Positions 1 through 8,837 of a stretch of 64,000 bases of DNA are shown here, piece after piece. Numbering within the stretch: position 1 is the stretch's first letter; each line of letters opens with the position of its first letter. The notes under the pieces were generated by a model, which saw only the letters and a list, made by a program, of their open reading frames with translations, had not been told where the DNA came from and did not search any database. Made by a program: the position numbers and the translations under genes. The stretch comes from Haloarcula sp. CBA1129 (GTDB lineage Archaea > Halobacteriota > Halobacteria > Halobacteriales > Haloarculaceae). The stretch spans positions 2,976,001 through 3,040,000 of the forward strand of contig NZ_RKSM01000001.1 in NCBI RefSeq assembly GCF_008729015.1, written 5' to 3'.

Positions 1-147
1 GACCGTCTCGCCGTCGTCTACGAGGGCGAGATCGTCGACATCGTCGATCCCGAGCGCGTGACTGAGGAACAGCTCGGACTGCTGATGGCCGGGCAGCAAC
101 CTGACGCCGTCCCGACCATTGCGGCGGACGGGGAGGGCCGCCAATGA
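1..147 (+). CDS. ABC transporter ATP-binding protein, C-terminal fragment
   Basis: Only the last 48 codons are visible; the frame enters from the left edge and stops at TGA 145-147. The segment LAVVYEGEIVDIVDPE followed by a short helical tail is what closes the second nucleotide-binding domain in ATPases of the sugar/nucleoside (BmpA-type) importer class. The stop overlaps the next start codon (ATGA), so it is translationally coupled to the two permeases that follow. The assignment as their ATPase rests on that context and the short tail; none of the catalytic motifs lie inside the window. Confidence 0.75.
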   Translation, partial: DRLAVVYEGEIVDIVDPERVTEEQLGLLMAGQQPDAVPTIAADGEGRQ

Positions 148-1424
148 GCGATAGTGGCCCCTCGCGGAACGGCGACAACACATCGACGCCGGACGCGGAC
201 GACCGGTGGTCACAGTACCGGCAGCGCCTCATCAGGCTCGGGCAGACCTCGGTCGGTGAACGGATTCTCATCGCTGTCTCGGCGCTGTTGCTCTCTATCG
301 TCGTCGGGACAGTCATCGTCACCGTTGCGGGACTGATGGCGACGTGTCGCTCGCCGGTACTCACGTTCGGTTCCACGACGCTGTGCTATGACCCGTTCTA
401 CGTGTTCAACCGGCTGTTCCTCGGCGCGCTGGGCGACCCCTTCGCCGGCGGCTGGTCGCCGCTGAACGCGCAGTTCGCGGCGACGCTCCGGGAGACGACC
501 ATTCTGGTATTCACTGGACTCTCGGTCGCGCTGGCGTTCCGCGCGGGCATCTTCAACATCGGGACGCAGGGCCAGCTTATCATCGGGGCTCTGGCGGCCG
601 CGCTGACGGTGCTCTGGGCCGGCTCGCTAGTCTCCGGGACGATCGCACTCGTCCTGTTTATTCCGCTCGGGCTGCTCGCCGGCGCGATTGGCGGCGGCCT
701 CTACGGTGCCATACCCGGCGCGCTAAAAGCCTACGCCGACGCGAACGAGGTAATTACCACTATCATGCTCAACTTCGTTGCCGTCCGGGTGACGCTGTAT
801 CTCGTCCGGAACCACTTCGCCGACCCGACGAGTCAGGCAACACAGACCCGGACACTGCCGGTCGAGGGACAGTTCCCCTCGATCCTGTTCGACCCGCGGA
901 CGGACTTCTCGCTGCTCGCGCTCCTGATTGCGCTCGTGTTCGTCGGCGGCGTCTACTACCTGCTCGAACACACGGCCTTCGGCTACGACTTGCGGACTGC
1001 CGGTATCCAGCCCGCGGCCGCGGAGTACGGTGGTGTCGACTCTGCCCGAACGATTCTGACCTCGCTGACGCTGTCGGGCGCACTCGGCGGCATCGGCGGG
1101 GCCGTGTTCGTGATGATGACACTCGGGAAGTTCCAGGCCGGGATCCCGAGCTACGGTTTCGACGGGATCACCGTCTCCATCCTTGCCGGCAACAACCCCA
1201 TCGGGGCCGTCTTCGCCGCACTTCTGTTCGGCGTCCTCAAGTCCGGCTCGAACGTGGTGGCTTTCGCAACCGACGCACCGCCACAGCTCGTCGGCGTTCT
1301 ACGGGGGCTTATCATCCTGTTTGTCGCGATGCCGGAGTTCTTCCGCATCATCGGCCGTCGGCTCGCGACGCGCGAGCGCGACAGACAAGCCACCGCGGCC
1401 GCGGGAGGTGGTGCTGATGACTAA
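144..1424 (+). CDS. ABC transporter permease, nucleoside/sugar (BmpA-type) class
   Basis: A 426-residue inner-membrane permease. After a polar N-terminus of about 38 residues there are roughly 8-10 hydrophobic segments, starting with one at residues 40-65. The loop FRAGIFNIGTQGQL near residue 132 is the typical signature of BPD_transp_2 permeases (the RbsC/YufP/NupB group). The ATG overlaps the ATPase stop, and the C-terminal codons overlap the next permease by 8 nt, so these three genes form one operon for uptake of a nucleoside or a related solute. The solute itself cannot be read from the sequence, and the binding lipoprotein must lie left of the window. Confidence 0.88.
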   Translation: MSDSGPSRNGDNTSTPDADDRWSQYRQRLIRLGQTSVGERILIAVSALLLSIVVGTVIVTVAGLMATCRSPVLTFGSTTLCYDPFYVFNRLFLGALGDPFAGGWSPLNAQFAATLRETTILVFTGLSVALAFRAGIFNIGTQGQLIIGALAAALTVLWAGSLVSGTIALVLFIPLGLLAGAIGGGLYGAIPGALKAYADANEVITTIMLNFVAVRVTLYLVRNHFADPTSQATQTRTLPVEGQFPSILFDPRTDFSLLALLIALVFVGGVYYLLEHTAFGYDLRTAGIQPAAAEYGGVDSARTILTSLTLSGALGGIGGAVFVMMTLGKFQAGIPSYGFDGITVSILAGNNPIGAVFAALLFGVLKSGSNVVAFATDAPPQLVGVLRGLIILFVAMPEFFRIIGRRLATRERDRQATAAAGGGADD

Positions 1425-2481
1425 CAACAGCGCTATAGAGCGACTCCGCTCGGCTTCGAGTCGAGTACTCATCGCCGCCGTGGCGTTCCTCACACTGGCC
1501 ATGCTCGCCGGCTTCGGCGTCTTCGCGCCGGCGTCGACGCCCGGCCAGATATTCTGGGTGCTGGCCTCGAAGTCGACGCTGTCATCGACGCTGCGGCTCT
1601 CGGTCCCGATTGTGCTGGCCGCGCTCGGCGGTATCTTCGCCGAGAAAAGCGGGATCATCAACATCGGGCTCGAAGGGCTGCTCATCATCTCGGCCTTCGC
1701 AGCCATCTTCGGGGCCGACGCCACCGGTTCGCTGTGGCTCGGGTTCCTCATCGGCATCGTCGCGTCGACGCTGCTCGCTGGCGTGTTCGCCGTCGTCTGT
1801 ATCGAGTTCCGCGCCGACCAGATCATCGCTGGCTTGGCCGTCTGGCTCATCGCGCTCGGCCTCGCGCCGTTCGCCTCGCAGGTGTTCTACGGCGGGCCAA
1901 ACACCAGCAGCGTCGGTACCTTCGATACAATAACCGTTCCGTCGCTGGCCGAAATCCCGTTCTTCGGCGCGCTGTTCGACGCCTCACCAGCGGTGTACAT
2001 CATGTTCCTCGCCGTGGCGGCGTCGTGGTACGTGCTGAACCGCACCACCTTCGGCCGCTGGGTTCGGGCCGCCGGCGAGAACCCGAAAGCGCTCGACACC
2101 GCCGGCGTCGATGTCTCCCGCGTCCGCTACGCTGCCGTTCTCCTCTCCGGCGTCTTCTCTGGGATGGGTGGGGCTGCGCTGGCCATCAATATCGGCCAGT
2201 TCACCGGTAACGGCCCGACGATGGTCAACGGCAAGGGGTTCATCGCTATCGTCGCCTATCTGTTTGGCAACTACAACCCGGTTGGCGCGCTGCTGTCGAC
2301 CACGCTGTTTGCCGGCCTCGACGCCGTCCAGCTGCGCCTCCAGACGGCTGATGTCATCGCCGTCCCCGATTCGCTGGTCCAGACCATTCCGTTCGTCGCC
2401 GTCATCGTCGTGCTCGCCTTGGTGGGTAAGACTCGCCTGCCAGAGGCCGCCGGCGAGCATTACGAGTCCGGCGAAGAGTAG
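1417..2481 (+). CDS. ABC transporter permease, second subunit of nucleoside-type importer
   Basis: A 354-residue permease of the same family as its upstream neighbour, with the signature FAEKSGIINIGLEGLL near residue 80. I choose ATG 1417 because a GGAGGTG ribosome-binding site sits 7 nt before it and the homologous part (MTNNSAIERLRSASS) starts there; the frame is open further upstream, but that stretch overlaps the first permease out of frame and is Ser/Arg-rich. The 8-nt overlap with the previous gene implies coupled translation. It should form the heterodimeric membrane channel with the 144-1424 product. Confidence 0.88.
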   Translation: MTNNSAIERLRSASSRVLIAAVAFLTLAMLAGFGVFAPASTPGQIFWVLASKSTLSSTLRLSVPIVLAALGGIFAEKSGIINIGLEGLLIISAFAAIFGADATGSLWLGFLIGIVASTLLAGVFAVVCIEFRADQIIAGLAVWLIALGLAPFASQVFYGGPNTSSVGTFDTITVPSLAEIPFFGALFDASPAVYIMFLAVAASWYVLNRTTFGRWVRAAGENPKALDTAGVDVSRVRYAAVLLSGVFSGMGGAALAINIGQFTGNGPTMVNGKGFIAIVAYLFGNYNPVGALLSTTLFAGLDAVQLRLQTADVIAVPDSLVQTIPFVAVIVVLALVGKTRLPEAAGEHYESGEE

Positions 2482-2732
2482 CTGTCGGGCTCGATTCGAG
2501 TCGCCGCTTCGCTGGGTTCGTCGATAGCTGGAAAGCCCCGGTGGACCACACAGTTTGCTGCGTTTTTCCCTGCGGTGCTTCCGTCGCCGATCGCACAATC
2601 TATCGCACACTTCGACCAGACCCGTTTCGGCCGGGGCTTTCTGTCTGTTGGCACTCGGGCTCGCTGAACGATGTCCCACCGACTGGCTAGCCGAACACTC
2701 ATGTGCGCGGCAGGCACAGAACGAGGTAGCAA

Positions 2733-5411
2733 ATGTCGCGCCGATATGACCACGCCCGGGTTCAAGAGTACTGGCAGCAGGCTTGGGAACGAGACGGAGT
2801 CTTCGAATGCCCCACTGATGCCGAGGACCCGACGTATGTGCTGGGGATGTTCCCCTACACCTCCGGCTCGTTGCACATGGGACACATCCGGAACTACGCC
2901 ATTACTGACGCGTACGCCCGGTATCGGCGGATGGCCGGCGACGACGTGCTTCACCCGATGGGGTGGGACGCGTTCGGCCTGCCGGCGGAGAACGCTGCCT
3001 ACGAGCGCGACACCGATCCCGAATCATGGACCCGGACGTGTATCGACCAGATGAAAGACGACCTCCGGGAGATGGGCTTTGGCTACGACTGGTCCCGGGA
3101 GATCACCACCTGTGACCCCGAATACTACCAGTGGAACCAGTGGCTGTTCACCCAATTCTACGACGAGGGGCTGGTCGACTACGGTGCGGCGACGGTGAAC
3201 TGGTGTCCGGATTGTGAGACAGTGCTGGCCGACGCACAGGTCGAGACGCCACCGGAAGCGGACGAAGGCGAGACGACCGCCGATACCGGCCACAGCCACA
3301 CCCACGGTGGCGGCGTCTGCTGGCGCTGCGGGACCGGCGTCGAGCAGCGTGACCTCGACCAGTGGTTCTTCGCTATCACCGACTACGCTGAGGAGCTGTA
3401 TCACGGGCTGGACGAGTTGGAGGGATGGCCCGATGGCGTTCGGGACAGCCAGCGTAACTGGATCGGTCGGCAGGAGGGAGCGCGCGTCGCTTTCTCCGTC
3501 GGCCACGACGACCACGACACCGTCGAGGCGTTCACGACGCGACTCGATACGGTGTACGGCGCGACGTATCTGGCGTTGTCGCCGGGTCACGACCTCGCGC
3601 GGGCGCTGGCCGACGAGGACGACGCCGTTGCCGAGTACGTGGAGTCAGTGGCGAGCACGGACGATGCCGGGATGAGCGGCATCGAGACGGCTCTCACCGC
3701 GACCCACCCCTACACCGGCGAGGAACTGCCGGTGTACGTCGCGGCCTACGTGCTTGACGACGTGGGCACGGGTGCGGTCATGGGTGTGCCGGCCCACAAC
3801 GAGCAGGACCACGCCTTCGCCGACGAGCACGATCTGCCCGTCGAGCAGGTCGTCGAACCGGTCGACGGCAGCGGGACGGACCTGCCACACGCGCCCTACA
3901 CTGACGATGGGATGCTCACCGCAAGCGGCGAGTACGACGGCCTCGCCAGCTCCGCCGCCCGCGAGCGTCTGCGCGAGCACGACGCCGCTGCGTCCGCAGT
4001 GACCTACCGTCTGCGAGACTGGCTCATTTCCCGCCAGCGCTACTGGGGGACGCCCATCCCCATCGTCCACTGCGACGAGTGCGGCCACGTCCCGGTTCCC
4101 GAAGAAGACCTGCCGGTGGAACTGCCCGACTACGTCCAGACGACCGGCAATCCGTTGGACGCGGCCGACGAGTGGAAGCAGACGACGTGTCCGGACTGCG
4201 GCGCTGCTGCGGTGCGGGAGACGGACACGATGGACACCTTCGTCGACTCGTCGTGGTACTTCCTGCGATATCTGTCACCACATTTCGAGGCCGCTCCTTT
4301 CGACCAGACGACTGCAGACGAGTGGCTCCCGGTCGACGTGTACGTCGGCGGCGAAGAGCACGCCGTCCTCCACCTGCTCTACATCCGCTTTTTCACCCGC
4401 GCCCTGTCGGACATCGGGCTGCTGGACCGTGAGGAACCGGTCGAGCGGCTCATCAATCAGGGGACGGTGCTCCACAGCGGCGAGAAGATGTCCAAGTCGA
4501 AGGGCAACGACATCGCGCCCCACGAGTACGGGGCCGAGACGACGCGGCTGTTCGTCCTCTCGGCAGCCCACCCTTCACAGGACTTCGAGTGGACTGTCAA
4601 GGACGTCTCGTCGGCATACGACTTCCAGCAGACGCTGTATCGGCTCGTTACCGAGTACACCGACCAGACCGAGACTCGGACCGAGAGCGCCGACCACGAC
4701 GCGTACCTAGAGCGGGAGATCGACCGGACAATCGCCGCTGTCACCGAGGAGTACGACCGCTTTCGCTTCCATCGAGTCATCGGCGAAATACAGCGCTTTG
4801 CACGCCTACTGGGCCGCTATGCGGGCTACGACCGCCCCTACCAGTTCGCCTACAGCCGGGGCCTGCGAGTGCTCGCCGGCTTAGTCGCCCCGATTGCGCC
4901 GTTCCTCGCCGAGGAGATGTGGCAACTGCTCGATGAAGACGGGCTTGTCGCCGAGAGCCGGTGGCCGGAACCGCTCCGTGACGTGGACGACTACCGCATC
5001 GAGCGGCAGGTCGTTCGACGGACGCTCGACGACGTGCGCGAGATCACCGAGGTCGTCGATATCGACGAACCGAACGAGATCGAACTCGTCGTCGCCGCCG
5101 ACTGGAAGTACCGGGCCTACGAGATCGCCCGCGAATCGGACCCCGACGACGCTATCGTCGGCGAGATTATGGCTGACGAGGAGATCAAACAGCACGGCGA
5201 CGCGGCCGCCGAGTTTGCCGACCGACTGGCCGACCGTGGGGCGGGACTCGAACCGATTATCGACGGCCAGCGCGAACTCGACACGCTCCAGCAGGCCGCG
5301 TGGCTGTTCGAGGACGAGTTCGGGTGTGACGTGGTTGTCCGCCGGGCCGCACCCGACGACGACCTCGCGGCCAAAGCGCGACCGAACAAGCCCGCGATTC
5401 ACATCTCTTGA
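2733..5411 (+). CDS. leuS: Leucyl-tRNA synthetase, bacterial-type
   Basis: A class I aminoacyl-tRNA synthetase of 892 residues that charges tRNA-Leu. The HIGH motif is HMGH at residues 48-51 after MFPYTSGSL, and KMSKS is at 585-589. The CP1 editing domain has the TTRLDTVYGATY segment near residue 268 and GVPAHNEQD near 351-359, where the last Asp matches the editing aspartate. CPDC and CWRC pairs near 170-205 look zinc-binding. The GWDAFGLPAENAA block is the bacterial LeuRS form, not the archaeal/eukaryotic one. A GAGGT site lies about 8 nt before the ATG. The stop directly abuts the stop of the gene on the other strand (5412), with no spacer. Confidence 0.97.
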   Translation: MSRRYDHARVQEYWQQAWERDGVFECPTDAEDPTYVLGMFPYTSGSLHMGHIRNYAITDAYARYRRMAGDDVLHPMGWDAFGLPAENAAYERDTDPESWTRTCIDQMKDDLREMGFGYDWSREITTCDPEYYQWNQWLFTQFYDEGLVDYGAATVNWCPDCETVLADAQVETPPEADEGETTADTGHSHTHGGGVCWRCGTGVEQRDLDQWFFAITDYAEELYHGLDELEGWPDGVRDSQRNWIGRQEGARVAFSVGHDDHDTVEAFTTRLDTVYGATYLALSPGHDLARALADEDDAVAEYVESVASTDDAGMSGIETALTATHPYTGEELPVYVAAYVLDDVGTGAVMGVPAHNEQDHAFADEHDLPVEQVVEPVDGSGTDLPHAPYTDDGMLTASGEYDGLASSAARERLREHDAAASAVTYRLRDWLISRQRYWGTPIPIVHCDECGHVPVPEEDLPVELPDYVQTTGNPLDAADEWKQTTCPDCGAAAVRETDTMDTFVDSSWYFLRYLSPHFEAAPFDQTTADEWLPVDVYVGGEEHAVLHLLYIRFFTRALSDIGLLDREEPVERLINQGTVLHSGEKMSKSKGNDIAPHEYGAETTRLFVLSAAHPSQDFEWTVKDVSSAYDFQQTLYRLVTEYTDQTETRTESADHDAYLEREIDRTIAAVTEEYDRFRFHRVIGEIQRFARLLGRYAGYDRPYQFAYSRGLRVLAGLVAPIAPFLAEEMWQLLDEDGLVAESRWPEPLRDVDDYRIERQVVRRTLDDVREITEVVDIDEPNEIELVVAADWKYRAYEIARESDPDDAIVGEIMADEEIKQHGDAAAEFADRLADRGAGLEPIIDGQRELDTLQQAAWLFEDEFGCDVVVRRAAPDDDLAAKARPNKPAIHIS

Positions 5412-5858
5412 CTACTCGGTCGCGGTCGCCGCTTCTTTAGCGACCTCGTGGGCGTCGGTCACCGCATCGACCAATCGCTCCCGCTGCTCGTGGTGTATCA
5501 GGTGCGAGCGACAGCCACAGTCCGAACAGCCGAAGTCGCCGACGCGGTCGAACCCGTCCGCTGTCGGCCCGTCGACCCGCTCGGCGACGGCGCATTCGAT
5601 GTCGGCCTCCGTCGTGACGACCCGGTCGATAGTCGTCGCCGCGTCGCCGAGCAGGTAGTCGATGTGCCAGTGCCGGGTGTCGTTGTCGCCAGTGGCGACC
5701 GAGCGGTGACGGTCGATACGGCCGAAACCGCCGCTTCCCAGTGCGCTCCCGGTGTAGGCGTACCAGCCCGCCGGAAACCTGATTTCACCCAGCGCGCCGA
5801 CCGAAATCGGCCCGCTGGCGTCCCGTTCGAGCACCAGCGTATAGGTTCCGCCCGCCAT
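5412..5858 (-). CDS. GIY-YIG-like (DUF123 family) protein
   Basis: A 148-residue protein resembling the DUF123 group, a GIY-YIG-type fold sometimes linked to endonuclease III. It shows GTYTLVL at the start, WYAYTGSAL near residue 31-39, GGFGRIDRH, and a HWHIDYLL segment, then a Cys cluster (CSDCGC) and HLIHH near the C-terminus that could bind a metal. The usual arrangement (Tyr, then Arg and His, then the HWHID block) is kept. The role is presumably in nucleic-acid processing, but for this branch it is not established. It converges on leuS with zero spacing between the stop codons. Confidence 0.82.
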   Translation of the reverse strand: MAGGTYTLVLERDASGPISVGALGEIRFPAGWYAYTGSALGSGGFGRIDRHRSVATGDNDTRHWHIDYLLGDAATTIDRVVTTEADIECAVAERVDGPTADGFDRVGDFGCSDCGCRSHLIHHEQRERLVDAVTDAHEVAKEAATATE

Positions 5859-5864
5859 CCCCGC

Positions 5865-6155
5865 TCAGGTCCCGATGTCGGGGTCAGCGGCGAGTTCGCC
5901 GAACCCGTCGATGCGGAACTCTCGGGAGTCGGTGCAGTCCTCGTTCTCGGCGGCGAGTTCGCCGACAATCCAGTTGAACTGGCGGCCAAAGTCGTCGTAC
6001 GGCGCGTCGGCGAGCAGGTCCGTGACGCGTTCGCTCGTCAGGTCCTCGTCGTACTCCTCGGCGAAGTCGGCGATGTTCTCGGCAGCTGTCTGTGCGATCT
6101 CGTTGTCGGTCTCGTCGGCGAACGCCGTGGCGAGCGTCTCGCTCAGGTCGGACAT
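5865..6155 (-). CDS. Small acidic haloarchaeal protein, unknown function
   Basis: A 96-residue, strongly acidic, probably alpha-helical soluble protein starting MSDLSETLATAF and ending ADPDIGT. I recognise no catalytic motif; a segment with DDFGRQFNWIVGEL around residues 54-67 could be a small helical interaction domain. I chose ATG 6155 because upstream codons are Arg/Thr-rich and uncharacteristic, while from here the composition is typical for the genome. It ends 6 nt before the start of the DUF123-type gene on the same strand, so the two are likely cotranscribed. Confidence 0.7.
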   Translation of the reverse strand: MSDLSETLATAFADETDNEIAQTAAENIADFAEEYDEDLTSERVTDLLADAPYDDFGRQFNWIVGELAAENEDCTDSREFRIDGFGELAADPDIGT

Positions 6156-6246
6156 ACGCAATACGTGGTGCTGACGCCACGTATGCGTTCTGAAACGGGG
6201 TGGCTGTCCGAGCGTTTCTTGTGTCGAGGGCGACAAAATCGGCACA

Positions 6247-6879
6247 ATGAAGCCGTTGCGACAAAGCCCAACCGTGGTCACGCTGGCCGTCATCGTTGCT
6301 GTGTTCCTCACACAGCAGGCTGTCGGCGTGGTGACCGCCCCGCGGAGCCTGTTCGCCCTCTCACCCCCGCTGCTCGCTCGCCCGTGGACGCTCGTCACCA
6401 GTGTGTATGCACATACCGGCCTATCACATCTCCTCGCAAACGCCGCCGGGCTGGCGCTCGCTGGCGTCGTCCTCGAACGCCGGACGACACCGCTCCGATT
6501 TCACGGCTTCTTCATATCAACCGGCGCGCTCGCCGGCGTCTCGCAGGTCTCGATTACCAGTCTCATCGGCCCGCTCGTCCCCGGGATGGTCAGCCACGTC
6601 TCCGTCCTCGGGGCCAGCGGCGCGGTGTTTGCCCTCTTCGGGTACCTGCTCGCCGCCAACCGCCTGACCGACACCGTCATCGGTGGGTTCGAACTCACGC
6701 CGCGGGTCCAGTTGGCACTGGCCGGCGTCGTCGCCGCCGCCATCACGCTGGCCACCGCGAACCCCGGCGTCGCGCTTATCGCACACTTCACCGGCCTTTT
6801 ATTAGGGTTCCTTGCCGGACGCGTTCACCTGCTGCGGCCGACGGAGTCGCCGCACACGCCCGAGACTGCGAACTACTGA
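6247..6879 (+). CDS. Rhomboid family intramembrane serine protease
   Basis: A 210-residue membrane protein with about six hydrophobic segments. The catalytic serine lies in the GASGAVFAL motif (Ser124) and the partner histidine in IAHFTGLLLGF (His180), the Ser-His dyad of rhomboid proteases. A loop with HTGLSHLLANAAGL (residues 56-69) matches the conserved His/Asn region before the active-site helix. Rhomboids cut transmembrane segments of other proteins; the substrate here is unknown. It diverges from the small gene at 6155, with 91 nt between them. Confidence 0.9.
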   Translation: MKPLRQSPTVVTLAVIVAVFLTQQAVGVVTAPRSLFALSPPLLARPWTLVTSVYAHTGLSHLLANAAGLALAGVVLERRTTPLRFHGFFISTGALAGVSQVSITSLIGPLVPGMVSHVSVLGASGAVFALFGYLLAANRLTDTVIGGFELTPRVQLALAGVVAAAITLATANPGVALIAHFTGLLLGFLAGRVHLLRPTESPHTPETANY

Positions 6880-6965
6880 ACAGTGTGCTGCCGTTTCGAG
6901 AACGCCCGCTCCGCTCGCCCGTCACTGATACAACCGCTTGCACACTCCGTAGGAGCCCGGTAACA

Positions 6966-7160
6966 ATGTGTATTGAGTGCGTAGTCCAGTGTATGCGGGA
7001 AAGTGACATAGTAACGGCCGAACCCCCGCTCGGGACGTGTCCAGCTTGTGATGTGACGATCCCCACAGCGAATCTCGTCATCGCGTACGACACGGCTGGC
7101 GACTGGCCACGGATGCTCGCCGAGTGTCCGGACTGTGGTGACGCCGTGACTCCACGCTGA
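6966..7160 (+). CDS. Small CxxC zinc-ribbon-type protein
   Basis: A 64-residue protein beginning MCIECVVQC and carrying CPAC near residue 28 and CPDC near residue 57, so it very likely binds one zinc ion between the two knuckles. I chose ATG 6966, which has a GGAG about 10 nt upstream; in the extended frame the upstream codons are shadow-like. Such mini-proteins are common in haloarchaea and often act as regulators or adaptors, but no role can be assigned here. A perfect 8-bp hairpin begins at the base after its stop codon (7161). Confidence 0.72.
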   Translation: MCIECVVQCMRESDIVTAEPPLGTCPACDVTIPTANLVIAYDTAGDWPRMLAECPDCGDAVTPR

Positions 7161-7182
7161 GTCCTGTCGGAATAGACAGGAC
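7161..7182. terminator. Perfect 8-bp hairpin abutting a stop codon
   Basis: GTCCTGTC at 7161-7168 pairs exactly with GACAGGAC at 7175-7182 around a 6-nt loop (GGAATA). It starts directly after the TGA of the small zinc protein. There is no T-run after it, so it may be an mRNA 3' end stabiliser or protein-binding site rather than a classical archaeal terminator. Confidence 0.55.
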
Positions 7183-7200
7183 AGCAGTCTGGAACGTGGA

Positions 7201-7238
7201 TACACATAGATACGCCAGCACGGTCGCCTATATGTGTA
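7201..7238. repeat. Spaced inverted repeat TACACATA / TATGTGTA
   Basis: TACACATA at 7201-7208 and its exact reverse complement at 7231-7238 are separated by 22 nt, followed by a CCACC-gatta-GGTGG hairpin at 7243-7257. The cluster lies upstream of the membrane-protein gene at 7310 and could hold a two-site operator. No known regulator is assigned. Confidence 0.35.
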
Positions 7239-7309
7239 GTAACCACCGATTAGGTGGGGTATACTGTTGTTTCGACCGATGATACCGAGACCAGACAGGG
7301 GGAGTACCG

Positions 7310-7609
7310 GTGGGCTCATCGAGCAGCGATAGCCCGCCGTTATCCCACGACACCGACAGACTGCGACCGACGGACCTCAGCCGATTCCTCGACACGCTCG
7401 CGTTTGCAGTCCGCGGAGTCTGGACCGTGACGCTCGGCGGTATCCGACCGTTTGCGTTCTGGGGAGCCGTCGTATTGCCGCTGCTGTATCTTCCGTCACT
7501 CTACGGTGTCGGAACCGGACAAGACACGTCGCTGTTCATCGAACTCATCGCTTGGCACGTGGCTTCTATCGTCCTCGGGCACGGGCATACCCCCGTCTGG
7601 AGTCGGTAG
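7310..7609 (+). CDS. Small membrane protein, unknown function
   Basis: A 99-residue protein from GTG 7310, with a GGGGGAG purine tract ending a few nt upstream. The first 35 residues are polar; then FWGAVVLPLLYLPSLYGV and IELIAWHVASIVLGHGH form two hydrophobic segments. Third-codon positions are G/C biased as in neighbouring genes, which supports this strand over the antisense reading. I do not recognise the family. The C-terminus after GHGH is short and may be truncated relative to related proteins, as about 90 nt of non-coding sequence follow before the next gene. Confidence 0.55.
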   Translation: MGSSSSDSPPLSHDTDRLRPTDLSRFLDTLAFAVRGVWTVTLGGIRPFAFWGAVVLPLLYLPSLYGVGTGQDTSLFIELIAWHVASIVLGHGHTPVWSR

Positions 7610-7703
7610 TCCGGTAATAGTCTCTACCACCGCACGGACGTCAGCTACTGACTCCCCTCCACCTGAAACAATGGGGGTGTGGTGACTGTTCTCGCTCTCG
7701 GTA

Positions 7704-8441
7704 TCAGCCAACGAAGATTTGCTCGTCAAGCCGCTCTGTCGCGGTCTCGGCCAACTTCTTGAGGTTTACCGTGTCCTCACGGTTGTACGACACCAGCGTT
7801 TCGAGTGCACCGTCGTGGCCCTGCTCGTGTTCCCGCCACAGTCGTACTGCGTCCCGGCCCGAGATGTCCGGCCGGTCCCGCTCGATACCGATGTCCTGCT
7901 CGACCTGTTTGAGACCGCCGGAGAGCCCGATTTTCTTGCAGGTGTACATCAGGTCCAGATGCGGGCGGTCGAGGTCGACATCGAAGTTCGCTTCGAGGAA
8001 CGGCACGTCGAAGCGCTTGCCGTTGAACGTCACCAGCAGGTCCGCGCCGTCGAACGCGGCCCGGAGGGTCTCGGCGGTCAGGTCGTCGCCGGCGATGAGC
8101 GTCTGTGTCTCGCCGTCCTGATGGAGGCTTACCGTCGTCACTTGATTCTGGTCCTGATCCAGTCCAGTTGTCTCGATATCGAAGAAACAGGCCCGTTCGT
8201 GGAAGGTTTCGTACAGTCGCCAGCGCTCACTGTTGGGGAACGCATGGTCGAAGTAGGACACGTCGGTCTCGGCGACCCGCTCGCGCCCCTCGTCGATGAA
8301 CTGTTGGATGCGGTCGCCGCGCTGCCCGCCGACGACGGACGGTTCGAACTCGTCCCAGTGGGTGACGCCCTGCTCCCAGATGGACCGCTCGGTCTTCTCC
8401 CCGACGCCGTCGGTACCGATGAAGCTGTTCTCGACGCGCAC
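7704..8441 (-). CDS. RNase H-like exonuclease domain protein (YprB type)
   Basis: A 245-residue protein of the RNase H-like DEDD superfamily. FFDIETTGL contains the first Asp and Glu of the active site, TFNGKRFDVPFL holds the second Asp, and YNREDTVNL supplies the last Asp; the HLDLMYTCKK segment is typical of the YprB group. I chose GTG 8441 (VRVENSFIGTDGVGEKTE) with GGAG 5-8 nt upstream, since residues encoded further upstream are Arg/Pro-rich. The N-terminal 40 residues resemble a helix-hairpin-like entry (GVGEKTERSIWEQGVT). Its substrate is not defined; likely DNA or RNA ends. Confidence 0.85.
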   Translation of the reverse strand: MRVENSFIGTDGVGEKTERSIWEQGVTHWDEFEPSVVGGQRGDRIQQFIDEGRERVAETDVSYFDHAFPNSERWRLYETFHERACFFDIETTGLDQDQNQVTTVSLHQDGETQTLIAGDDLTAETLRAAFDGADLLVTFNGKRFDVPFLEANFDVDLDRPHLDLMYTCKKIGLSGGLKQVEQDIGIERDRPDISGRDAVRLWREHEQGHDGALETLVSYNREDTVNLKKLAETATERLDEQIFVG

Positions 8442-8527
8442 GCTCTCCGGTACAGGTTGGGCTGTATGTAAGCCCGTCGGTGCGGGTGAGGTTGCAGGAG
8501 CGACCCTGTGTCGCGCTCGGAGGGGGC

Positions 8528-8692
8528 CTACCTCCCGCACATCGGGAGGATATCCTCGTACGCTACCCGGTCCTCCAGCGGAACGACAACGGTGCTACCG
8601 CAACTCACACACGCCGACTCCGGCCGGTCAAACGTCCGCTCGCAGAACGGACAGACGAACAGCGACGCACCGACGGGGTGAGTAGTGGACAT
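8528..8692 (-). CDS. Small zinc-ribbon protein (54 aa)
   Basis: A 54-residue protein with CPFC at residues 14-17 and CVSC at 28-31, spaced as in a single zinc ribbon, followed by a short acidic tail ending PMCGR. The ATG at 8692 is the only sensible start; the frame continues upstream but through unrelated sequence. It lies 86 nt upstream of the YprB-type nuclease gene on the same strand. No function can be assigned beyond probable zinc binding. Confidence 0.7.
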   Translation of the reverse strand: MSTTHPVGASLFVCPFCERTFDRPESACVSCGSTVVVPLEDRVAYEDILPMCGR

Positions 8693-8837
8693 ACCTAGTA
8701 CAGTGGCGTCGTGACTGAGTATTCGTCCGCTATGGGTATGCAACAGCAGTGAACTCGCGACTATGTGTATAGTGCCTGTCAGCCACCCGTCGATGACGAG
8801 CGAAAGCACGAAGCCGAGCGGGACCCACGGTAGCACA

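Noticed and set aside
7496-7729. Acidic 77-codon frame on the minus strand
   Set aside because: Its composition is plausible, but it overlaps the membrane-protein gene at 7310 and the end of the YprB-type gene, and it has no promoter or ribosome site.
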